64,000 bases of DNA from Candidatus Edwardsbacteria bacterium RifOxyA12_full_54_48 (GTDB lineage: Bacteria > Edwardsbacteria > AC1 > EtOH8), in assembly GCA_001777915.1 (NCBI GenBank), contig MFFN01000008.1, forward strand, positions 73,222 to 137,221, written 5' to 3'. Made by a program: the position numbers and the translations under genes. This document shows, one piece after another, positions 33,435-40,672 of this stretch (position 1 is the first letter of the stretch; every line of letters starts with the position of its first letter). The notes under the pieces were generated by a model. It worked only from the letters and a program-made list of their open reading frames with translations, did no database searches and was not told the DNA's origin.

Positions 33435-34640
33435 ATGAATCTTAAATATTTTGCCTTATTCATTTTTCTTATCGCCCATGCCGCCCTGGCCGGACCCAGG
33501 CCCACCGTGGCCATCATGGATCTGCAATGCCAGGGCCTTTCTGCTGCCGATGCTGTCATAGTAACCGACCGCCTCCTCTCGGAGCTGGGCAAGGCCGGGA
33601 CTTACGACATCGTAGAGCGCACCAAGCGCGATGAGATATTAAAAGAACAGGGTTTTACCATGACCGGGGCCTGCGACCAGACCAGCTGTCTGATCGAGGC
33701 CGGCAAGATGCTGTCGGCTTCCAAGATGGTGGGCGGCAGTATAGGCAAGTTCGGGCAGGCCTGGGTGGTGAATTTAAGGCTGGTGGACGTTACCACCGGA
33801 AAGATAGATAAGACGGTGGACCGGGATTTTAACGGGCCGCAGGAGAGCCTGCTACTTTTAATGCGGGAGGCGGCCGGGGAACTGGTGGACAAGGATATTT
33901 TATTGCCCGAGGAAAAAGCCCTGCTGGAAAAGGGGCGCAAGGACATTGAAAAGATAGAAACGGAATACGCCCAGTCTCAGCAACAAAACCAAACTTTTGA
34001 ACAGGAAAAGATCTCCGAGGCCGAGGCCAGACGGCGGCAGGAGGAGGCATACAAGGCCAGGCTTTACGCCCAGAAACAGGAGGAGGAACGACGGATAAGG
34101 CTTAAGGCGCTGGAGAAGGAGAACGAACAGAAGAAAGGGGAATACCGGAAGCAGTTGAAGGAAAAGGCCAAGCAGGACGAAAAGGAACGCCGGGAACGGC
34201 TGATGGCCCTGGGCTACATTAAGCCCTACCGGGGCACGGCCAAGGCTTTTATGTGGTCGGGGGTTGGTTTGACCGCTGGGGCCGGAGTGCTGAAGATACT
34301 TGCCAATAAGGAATACGACAAATACCAAAGCGCGGAACTGACCGCCGATGCCGTGGAGGCCCGGGACAACACCGAGAAATTAGACAAGTTTACTTATATA
34401 ACGGCCGGCACGGCCGGGGCTTGTTTTCTTACTTCGGGGATTTTATATTTGGTTGGCAATAAAAAGCCGATGAGCCTGACGGAAAATGGTCCGGAATTGG
34501 ACCTATATTTTACTGACCGCCCCCTAACCCCCTCCCGTGAGGAGGGGGAACAGGAAGCCCCTTCCCTTGCGGGGAAGGGGGTGCCTGCACGCCGTAGCCT
34601 TTGCGAAGGCGTGGGGTTAGGTCTGACCTGGAGGTTTTAG
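33435..34640 (+). CDS. CsgG/TolB-N-like envelope protein with coiled coil and repeat-derived tail
   Basis: 401 residues. A signal peptide (about 1-19) leads to PTVAIMDLQCQGLSAADAVIVTDRLLSEL, IVERTKRDEIL and LVDVTTGKIDKTVDRDF, the pattern of CsgG-family lipoproteins and TolB N-domains, to about residue 150. Residues about 170-265 are a charged coiled coil (EAEARRRQEEAYKARLYAQK...). Two hydrophobic segments follow (AFMWSGVGLTAGAGVLKILA and AGTAGACFLTSGILYLVG). The final about 40 residues come from a GC-rich palindromic repeat (34518-34622). The start is ATG 33435, matching the signal peptide. Confidence 0.7.
   Translation: MNLKYFALFIFLIAHAALAGPRPTVAIMDLQCQGLSAADAVIVTDRLLSELGKAGTYDIVERTKRDEILKEQGFTMTGACDQTSCLIEAGKMLSASKMVGGSIGKFGQAWVVNLRLVDVTTGKIDKTVDRDFNGPQESLLLLMREAAGELVDKDILLPEEKALLEKGRKDIEKIETEYAQSQQQNQTFEQEKISEAEARRRQEEAYKARLYAQKQEEERRIRLKALEKENEQKKGEYRKQLKEKAKQDEKERRERLMALGYIKPYRGTAKAFMWSGVGLTAGAGVLKILANKEYDKYQSAELTADAVEARDNTEKLDKFTYITAGTAGACFLTSGILYLVGNKKPMSLTENGPELDLYFTDRPLTPSREEGEQEAPSLAGKGVPARRSLCEGVGLGLTWRF
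34518..34622 (+). repeat. GC-rich palindromic repeat inside a coding sequence
   Basis: Two hairpins occupy the 3' end of the CsgG-like gene: CCCCCTCCCGTGAGGAGGGGG (34530-34548 region) and CCCCTTCCCTTGCGGGGAAGGGG (34558-34580 region). They are followed by GCCGTAGCCTTTGCGAAGGC (34592-34611), a short minus-oriented relative of the copies at 31311 and 38076. The frame is kept through it. Confidence 0.75.
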
Positions 34641-34642
34641 CA

Positions 34643-35956
34643 ATGAAAAAATATATTGCCCAATTATCTGTTATCTGTGTGCTGTTATCTATTGTGGGTT
34701 GCGGGAGGAAGTGGAATAATCCAGTGGAATCTGCTGTGCCATTGCCGGGGGTGCCCGGTTTAATTTCACCTGCCAATAATGCATGGATTTGGAATGCACA
34801 AGATACGATTACATTTACATGGTCTAAAGTTGATGGTGCGACAAAATATAAATTACGGCTGAGTAATTATTCAACCATATCTGATTCATTTGTTGCAATT
34901 GAAATAGCGGACACGTTTTATAATTGGGTAGATACTAATAAGTTAGGTAAAATTTATTGGCAGGTAAAGGCGTGGAATCCGATCAATGAATGGAAACCAA
35001 GTTTAATAAATGTATTTGAAAAAGGTCCATATGTAATTGGAAAAACATTTACCACATATTATGGTGGAGAACCCAATTGCCAAATTATTTATAATAATTA
35101 CACGTATTTTTTTTATAATACAGAAATTGCCATTTACGATATATCTAATTACAACACACCGCTCCATATAAAAAATGTTATTTATCCCAGAGGTAATTCA
35201 ACCGGGTTAAAGGCAATTTTAGCAAATAATTTGTTATATATACTTGTTGCTGGTGATGGTTTAAGCATTGCATCATTAACAGATCCATTAAACCCAACAG
35301 AAATAGGCTATGTAACTAATTGTACACAAATAGATGTGCCAAGAAATATTGGCATTGCCGTTCGTGATACTATAGCGTATGTTGCCAATTTCTATAATGG
35401 TCTATTTCTTATTAATATCAAAGACCCAAATAATCCAACCAATGTGTCTTCTTGCAATATTGGAAAATATTCATATGATGTAACTATATCAGGTAATTAT
35501 GCATATATAGCAAAACAAGATTCTGGAATAACTGTTGTTGATATTAGTGATCCAGTAATGCCCGTTGTTGTAAATAACATTAGTTGTCCAAGAACAATAT
35601 TTCACACTTTTGCGAATTCTAATATATTATATGCATCATATTATAAGTTCTCTTTAGCAAATCCAATATATCCCGAAATAATGTTAGAAGACATTGCTTT
35701 CTGGTTTCACAAATTAAGAATGGGCGGGGGTATATTATTTGGCGGTATGTATGTTTATCAAGAGAATAATATTACTAAAATTGCCGAGTGTGTTAAAATT
35801 AATGGTGATACTTTAGCAAGCTTTCCGGATTTTGATATTAACAGCAATTACCAGTATAGTTATGCCAGGTATTACAAACAGGTCAGTGGTGGGCGACAAG
35901 ATATTGGAAGTGGTGTTTGTGTTTTTAAAGTTGCGCCGTTTAGTGTTACTAAATAA
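34643..35956 (+). CDS. Lipoprotein with Fn3-like domain and beta-propeller (LVIVD) repeats
   Basis: 437 residues. A lipoprotein signal (LLSIVGC, Cys at about 20) leads to a fibronectin type III-like domain at about 38-130 (PGLISPANNAWIWNAQDTITFTW). The body then has a series of LVIVD-like strands, such as IAIYDISNYNTPLHI, LSIASLTDPLNPTEIG, LFLINIKDPNNPTNV and ITVVDISDPVMPVVV, typical of surface beta-propellers. The gene is strikingly AT-rich compared with its neighbours. Start 34643 follows the upstream stop by two bases. It ends 14 nt before the next gene. Confidence 0.7.
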   Translation: MKKYIAQLSVICVLLSIVGCGRKWNNPVESAVPLPGVPGLISPANNAWIWNAQDTITFTWSKVDGATKYKLRLSNYSTISDSFVAIEIADTFYNWVDTNKLGKIYWQVKAWNPINEWKPSLINVFEKGPYVIGKTFTTYYGGEPNCQIIYNNYTYFFYNTEIAIYDISNYNTPLHIKNVIYPRGNSTGLKAILANNLLYILVAGDGLSIASLTDPLNPTEIGYVTNCTQIDVPRNIGIAVRDTIAYVANFYNGLFLINIKDPNNPTNVSSCNIGKYSYDVTISGNYAYIAKQDSGITVVDISDPVMPVVVNNISCPRTIFHTFANSNILYASYYKFSLANPIYPEIMLEDIAFWFHKLRMGGGILFGGMYVYQENNITKIAECVKINGDTLASFPDFDINSNYQYSYARYYKQVSGGRQDIGSGVCVFKVAPFSVTK

Positions 35957-35970
35957 GCATTAAGGATATA

Positions 35971-36486
35971 ATGAAAATGGAAAAAGATTTATATATTAGA
36001 ATACTACAATTTGGAGATAAAAATCCGGAAGGTTTTAGTTATACCCAATTAATAAAGGAATGTAATATTAGAGACAAAGAGATTGACATTGTTGATAAAT
36101 ATTTTTCCCATGCTTATCATAACCCCTTTAAGGGCGCAAAGGGGGATCCGCCCCTTGAAACACCGTTTTTCTTATTATATGCACCCGCAAACCTTGAAGG
36201 TAAATATAAAGACGAAAAAATAAAATATATTTTAACGATTGAGGCAAAGTTTAAATATATTGATTACCTTGAATTAACCGAAGCAATGAAAAATGCAAAA
36301 ATAGCTACACGAATTGCCATTGCCTCAATATTAATTACTTTGGCTGTTTCAATATTCACAATATTTTTTAATAAAGTAGAAATAAAAAAGCCAATAGAGA
36401 TTATAAATAACAATGAAGAATCGATAAAAAGCATCAATCAAAAATTAGATACTTTGATAATGCAGACAAGAACATATAAAAAGTAA
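35971..36486 (+). CDS. Unrecognised AT-rich membrane-anchored protein
   Basis: 171 residues, no family recognised. One hydrophobic segment (about 112-134, TRIAIASILITLAVSIFTIFF) divides an N-terminal globular half from a C-terminal coiled-coil-like stretch (NNNEESIKSINQKLDTLIMQT). A GC-rich 40-nt block at 36121-36162 encoding NPFKGAKGDPPLE interrupts otherwise AT-rich sequence and contains CCCCTTT/AAAGGGG arms, so it looks like an inserted palindromic repeat kept in frame. It follows the lipoprotein gene closely and shares its base composition; they may have arrived together. Confidence 0.6.
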   Translation: MKMEKDLYIRILQFGDKNPEGFSYTQLIKECNIRDKEIDIVDKYFSHAYHNPFKGAKGDPPLETPFFLLYAPANLEGKYKDEKIKYILTIEAKFKYIDYLELTEAMKNAKIATRIAIASILITLAVSIFTIFFNKVEIKKPIEIINNNEESIKSINQKLDTLIMQTRTYKK

Positions 36487-36497
36487 AAAGACATGGC

Positions 36498-36526
36498 TTG
36501 AATATAAAAATTTATTCGGTTATAAT
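36498..36526 (+). promoter_or_regulatory. Sigma70 promoter before the MATE gene
   Basis: TTGAAT (36498-36503), 17-nt spacer, TATAAT (36521-36526). The RNA would begin just before a hairpin at 36536-36557. Confidence 0.65.
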
Positions 36527-36535
36527 ACACTCACG

Positions 36536-36557
36536 GTGCGGGTATTACTGCCCGCAC
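36536..36557 (+). terminator. Hairpin after promoter, GTGCGGG/CCCGCAC
   Basis: 7-bp stem with an 8-nt loop, followed by TAATTTATTTT. It could terminate the upstream AT-rich unit or act as a leader hairpin for the MATE transcript starting at about 36533. Confidence 0.55.
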
Positions 36558-36661
36558 TAATTTATTTTAGCCCGCTAAACACGCGAAAAGGCGCCAAAAC
36601 ATTTTAGTTTCTTTAGCGTATTTCGCGGGAAAGAATCCAACCCCTTCTCAGGAGAATCCAT

Positions 36662-38011
36662 TTGGACCGCACCCAGGAACTGGGCCATACCCCGGTAGGC
36701 AAACTGCTGTGGAAATATTTTCTGCCGGCCATCATCGGCGTGCTGGCCAACACCCTGTACAACATCGTGGACCGGATATACATCGGGCGGGGGGTGGGGG
36801 CGCTGGCGCTGTCCGGCCTGTCGGTCACCTTTCCCATCATGATCATCGCCATGGCCTTCGGCATGCTGGTGGGCATGGGCTCGGCTTCATTGGTCTCCAT
36901 CCGGCTGGGCCAGCAGAACAAGCCGGAGGCCGAGAAGATCCTGGGCAACGCCTTCACCTTGCTGATCGTCATCTCCTTCGGCATCACGGTGCTGGGGCTG
37001 GTCTTCCGGGACACCATTTTGTCCCTGTTCGGGGCCGGGCCGGACACTTTGGGCTACGCCAAGCAGTACATCACCATCATCCTGTGGGGGAACATCTTTC
37101 AGGGGCTGGGCTTCGGGATGAACAACATGATCCGGGCCGAGGGCCACGCCAAGACCGCCATGTACACCATGCTGATCGGGGCGGTGGCCAACGCCCTGCT
37201 GGACCCTCTGTTCATCTTCGTTTTTAAGATGGGAGTGGCCGGGGCGGCCATCGCCACGGTGATCTCCATGGCCATCACCAGCGCCTGGGTGCTGCTGCAC
37301 TTCACCGGGAACAAAAGCGGACTGCGGCTTAAGACCGCCAATCTGCGGCTGGAAAAGAAAATAGTGCTGGGGATCTTCTCCATCGGGATGGCGCCCTTCG
37401 CCATGCAACTGGCCGGCAGCGTCATCAACGCCCTGTTCAACATCCAGCTGATAAGATACGGCGGGGACCTGGCGGTGGGGGCCATGGGGATCATCAACAG
37501 CGTGGCCATGATGGTGGTGTTCTGCGTGATCGCCATCAACATGGCCTCCCAGCCCATCATCGGCTTCAACTACGGGGCCAAGCAATACCACAGGGTCAAG
37601 CGCACCCTCAAGCTGGCCCTGATCGCGGCCACCGGCATCACCGTAAGCGGTTGGCTGGCGGTGGAGATATTCCCCGGGGCCATCATTTCGCTGTTCAACA
37701 CCAGCGATCCCGGACTGCTGGCCATAGGGGTCAGGGGGATGAGGATCCTGCTGTTCATGTTCCCGGTGGTGGGCTTCCAGGTGGTGGGCTCCAACTTCTT
37801 CCAGGCCATCGGCAAGGCCAGAATCTCCATGTTCCTCAACCTGCTGCGCCAGGTGATCGTGCTGATACCGATGGTGCTGATCCTGCCGCCGCTTTTAAAG
37901 ATCGACGGGGTGTGGCTGTCCGGGCCGCTGGCGGATTTAATCGCGGCCTCCATCACCGCGGTGATGATCCTGAGGGAGGTGAAAAAGCTGAACCGGAAAA
38001 GCGGTGCTTGA
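36662..38011 (+). CDS. MATE-family efflux transporter
   Basis: 449 residues with twelve predicted membrane helices in two halves. Family motifs at the start are KYFLPAIIGVLANTLYNIVDRIYIGRGVGALALSGLSVTFP and later GIINSVAMMVVFCVIAINMASQPIIGFNYGAKQY. MATE proteins expel drugs or cationic compounds in exchange for Na+ or H+. TTG 36662 is chosen, with AGGAG at 36650-36654. It is monocistronic behind its own promoter; the next gene is 332 nt away. Confidence 0.9.
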   Translation: MDRTQELGHTPVGKLLWKYFLPAIIGVLANTLYNIVDRIYIGRGVGALALSGLSVTFPIMIIAMAFGMLVGMGSASLVSIRLGQQNKPEAEKILGNAFTLLIVISFGITVLGLVFRDTILSLFGAGPDTLGYAKQYITIILWGNIFQGLGFGMNNMIRAEGHAKTAMYTMLIGAVANALLDPLFIFVFKMGVAGAAIATVISMAITSAWVLLHFTGNKSGLRLKTANLRLEKKIVLGIFSIGMAPFAMQLAGSVINALFNIQLIRYGGDLAVGAMGIINSVAMMVVFCVIAINMASQPIIGFNYGAKQYHRVKRTLKLALIAATGITVSGWLAVEIFPGAIISLFNTSDPGLLAIGVRGMRILLFMFPVVGFQVVGSNFFQAIGKARISMFLNLLRQVIVLIPMVLILPPLLKIDGVWLSGPLADLIAASITAVMILREVKKLNRKSGA

Positions 38012-38243
38012 TAATTTACCGCGAAGACGCGAAGCCCACAAAGAAAAATTATAAAAATCTTGGCGCACTTGGCGCCTTCCGCTTACGCTTTATATCGGCT
38101 TCCTCGAGTGCCATAGCTACAGCGGAGGCACTGACGGTTCAAAAAGCAATTGCAATTAATATCAATAAGATCAGCGTTCATCAGCGTTCTATACAGTTGC
38201 GTTCAATGAAAAGGCTGAACGGTAAAATTCGTTAAAATATAGT

Positions 38244-38272
38244 TTGATTTTAGAAATGGCATCAACTATAAT
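38244..38272 (+). promoter_or_regulatory. Sigma70 promoter for the beta-barrel gene
   Basis: TTGATT (38244-38249), 17-nt spacer, TATAAT (38267-38272), 72 nt before ATG 38344. Confidence 0.7.
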
Positions 38273-38285
38273 TAGCACAGTAAAT

Positions 38286-38313
38286 AGGGTCATTATTTAA
38301 TTATAATGACCCT
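38286..38313 (+). promoter_or_regulatory. Leader hairpin AGGGTCATTAT/ATAATGACCCT
   Basis: 11-bp perfect stem, 6-nt loop, then TTCTATT. It would start about 7 nt into the transcript from the promoter at 38244. Attenuator, stabiliser or operator are all possible. Confidence 0.6.
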
Positions 38314-38343
38314 TTCTATTGGCTGGTCAAACAGGAGAAGATA

Positions 38344-39333
38344 ATGAAGAAATTGGTGGTTATTCTTGTTGGATTATTTTGCGTCAATATTTCTACTGCC
38401 AGCGATGTCCGGGTAAAAGGGCTGGGGGGCAGCACCATCATCGAAGATTTAGAAAACGATATCTATGATAATCCGGCATTAATGTCAGGCATGCAATATG
38501 ATTTTGCGGCTTTGGGTTTCAGCAACAGTTTAACCAGCAACGAGACTTTCTATGTTCTTGACAGCATCTGCCAGTATTATAAAACTTCCAGAAATTCACC
38601 AACGATAGATATAAAGGCTGGTTTGAATGACAGAAAGACAACTAATATTGCAATAAGTTATACCGAAAATATCAACATTAATGATTCCTCAAGAATCAAC
38701 TATGGAATCATCAATCTTGGATTGGCACAAAAGGCAGGCAGGTTCGGCTACGGTTTCGGTTATGACCGATCATTCAATGTTAATAATAATTGGTATGGTG
38801 TCAAAGCCGGGATATCAAACATGGACAGCCTGAATAACCTGGCGTTTCTCGTAAATTATTATAAAAGAAATTATGGGGAGACATATCTTATAGAATTGAA
38901 ATGGCGTTCCATTCGCAGCAAAAACAGGACCCTTTGTTTAAAAGGCGGGTTGAGCCAGCCTTTAGGACATCGCGGGAATTATTTCCGTCTGGGGGTTGGT
39001 ATGGCCTATTATCTAAGGCTATTAAGAACCAGAATAATATTTGATATTTACGAAGGTATTGATCTGGATATGAGCGAATATATTTCGCTTATTGGTGACG
39101 GGCATTTGGCATTAGAGACATATATATTATCCCCATGGACGGTACGTTGTGGAACGGATGGACCGGTGCTGGATCTGGGCACAACAGTTAAAATCAACGA
39201 AAAAATAAAAATCGAATATTCCTTTGAAACGGAAAACCACACAACTTATAAACGGGTAGATACTCTTTACGTTAATAATAGAACCGAATCAAAAACCCAA
39301 TGCCATTATTTAAAAGCCATTTACGCGTTTTAA
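38344..39333 (+). CDS. Predicted outer-membrane beta-barrel protein
   Basis: 329 residues. The signal peptide is at about 1-19 (STASDV). The rest is rich in alternating strand patterns (FGYGFGYDRSFNVNN, YLIELKWRSIRSKNRTLCLKGG, YFRLGVGMAYYLRL) and ends in LKAIYAF with a terminal Phe, consistent with a BamA-assembled barrel. The first 40 residues after the signal (VRVKGLGGSTIIEDLENDIYDNPA) resemble PorV-like or conjugal-type barrel openings in the FCB group. Function is not readable. It sits behind its own promoter and leader hairpin, and the GNAT gene follows 49 nt later. Confidence 0.65.
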   Translation: MKKLVVILVGLFCVNISTASDVRVKGLGGSTIIEDLENDIYDNPALMSGMQYDFAALGFSNSLTSNETFYVLDSICQYYKTSRNSPTIDIKAGLNDRKTTNIAISYTENININDSSRINYGIINLGLAQKAGRFGYGFGYDRSFNVNNNWYGVKAGISNMDSLNNLAFLVNYYKRNYGETYLIELKWRSIRSKNRTLCLKGGLSQPLGHRGNYFRLGVGMAYYLRLLRTRIIFDIYEGIDLDMSEYISLIGDGHLALETYILSPWTVRCGTDGPVLDLGTTVKINEKIKIEYSFETENHTTYKRVDTLYVNNRTESKTQCHYLKAIYAF

Positions 39334-39382
39334 TAGGTTATTCTAATACTGAAACGATAAGATCTGCGTTCATCAGCGTCCG

Positions 39383-40162
39383 ATGAGAGTATTGACTGAC
39401 AAGACCATCATCGAATCATTCCTGCGCCAAAACCCCGCCCTGCACCTCTATGAGCTGGGCGACCTGGACGATTTTTTCTTTCCCTACACCACTTGGTACG
39501 GTCATGAAGAAAACGGGGAGGTAAAATCCATTGCCTTGCTGTATAATGGTACCGAGCTGCCGGTCCTTTTGGCCCTGGACCAGCCGGGATCCCCTTTCAT
39601 GGAAGAGCTTCTGGCTCAGCTGGCCGGTGAATTGCCGGACAGGCTCTACTGTCATCTGACCCCGGGCCTGGAAGAGATCTTGAAAGAAAAATTTAGCTTA
39701 GAATCGCACGGCACCCACCATAAGATGGTGCTGTCCCGGCCGGAGGTTCTAAAAAATATCGATACTGCCGGGACCACGCCATTGGGTGCCTCCCACAGGG
39801 AAGAGATATCGGATTTCTACGCCGCCAGTTATCCCGACAACTGGTTCGATGCCCGGATGCTGGAGACCGGACAGTACTTCGGCCTGCGTAAAGAAGGCCG
39901 TCTGGCGAGCATCGCCGGGATTCACGTCTATTCGCAGCAGTACAAAGTGGCGGCGCTGGGGAACATCGCCACCTGGCCGGAACTGCGGGGCCAGGGGCTG
40001 GGGACAAAGGCCACCGCCGCGCTGTGCCAGAATCTTTTGCAGACGGTCGATGTCATCGGGCTCAACGTCAAGGCCGACAATGCCGGGGCCATCAGATGCT
40101 ACCGAAGGCTGGGCTTCGAGACCTGCGGGGAGTACGGGGAATTCATGGCCTACCGCACCTGA
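39383..40162 (+). CDS. GNAT-family acetyltransferase
   Basis: 259 residues. The C-terminal half (about 130-257) is a GNAT/FR47-type domain with the acetyl-CoA motif ELRGQGLGTKATAALC and LNVKADNAGAIRCYRRLGFE. The N-terminal half (about 1-125, LHLYELGDLDDFFFPYTTWYG and following) is a degenerate companion GNAT fold, as in two-domain relatives. The acceptor substrate is unknown. A GC-rich hairpin follows at 40225-40256. Confidence 0.85.
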   Translation: MRVLTDKTIIESFLRQNPALHLYELGDLDDFFFPYTTWYGHEENGEVKSIALLYNGTELPVLLALDQPGSPFMEELLAQLAGELPDRLYCHLTPGLEEILKEKFSLESHGTHHKMVLSRPEVLKNIDTAGTTPLGASHREEISDFYAASYPDNWFDARMLETGQYFGLRKEGRLASIAGIHVYSQQYKVAALGNIATWPELRGQGLGTKATAALCQNLLQTVDVIGLNVKADNAGAIRCYRRLGFETCGEYGEFMAYRT

Positions 40163-40224
40163 TCATAAGGCTTTACAAAAATATCCTTTCGGTGTATAAT
40201 TATTTCTGATCAATTATAAGAACA

Positions 40225-40256
40225 GCCAAGACCCCCCATGCTAGCGGGGCCTTGGC
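40225..40256 (+). terminator. Likely terminator after the GNAT gene
   Basis: GCCAAG-A-CCCC pairs with GGGG-C-CTTGGC around a CCATGCTAGC-type loop. A short CTTT follows; the U-run is weak. Confidence 0.5.
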
Positions 40257-40314
40257 CTTTCGGCGTTTACGGTTCGGGAACGCTGCCCACGAAATACACG
40301 AAAAACACAAAAAA

Positions 40315-40650
40315 TTAACCAAGAATATTTTCACACAAAGCATGCACTGAGCTTGTCGAAGTGACACAGAGGCACAAAGAGGTAATCTTAATACCCAAGA
40401 AACCCGAAACGAACTCAGTGATCTTGGTGGCTTAGTGAGAGGTGGGTTGTTTCTCACACAAAGCATGCACTGAGCTTGTCGAAGCGACACAGGGACACGA
40501 AGGGTAATCTTAGTTCTGGTAATTACAAAATAATCTTGGTGCCTTAGTGGCTCAGTGAGAGGTTGGTTGTTTCTCACACAAAGGCACAGAGGCGCAAAGT
40601 TTAAAATCATTATAATTAGTGGTCTTGGTGTCTTAGTGAGAGATTGAAAT
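40315..40650 (+). repeat. Degenerate tandem repeat array (about 110-nt period)
   Basis: Part of a 510-nt gap before mfd. CACACAAAGCATGCACTGAGCTTGTCGAAG recurs at 40332 and 40455. ATCTTGGTG..CTTAGTG recurs at about 40421, 40532 and 40622, and TTGGTTGTTTCTCACACAAAG is shared by two units. Units are imperfect and uninterrupted by unique spacers, so this is not CRISPR. Confidence 0.75.
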
Positions 40651-40672
40651 AAGTTTAATCACAAAATATAAT

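Larger units (their letters stand above)
38012..38343 (+). repeat. Gap with repeat and promoter-leader hairpin
   Basis: 332 nt. It holds TACCGCGAAGACGCGAAG-type sequence after the MATE stop, a minus-oriented GCGCC...GGCAC element at 38076-38134, a promoter at 38244-38272 and a hairpin at 38286-38313. There is no gene. Confidence 0.65.

Noticed and set aside
40315-40650. Repeat array considered as CRISPR
   Set aside because: Units are about 110 nt, imperfect and without unique spacers; no cas genes nearby.
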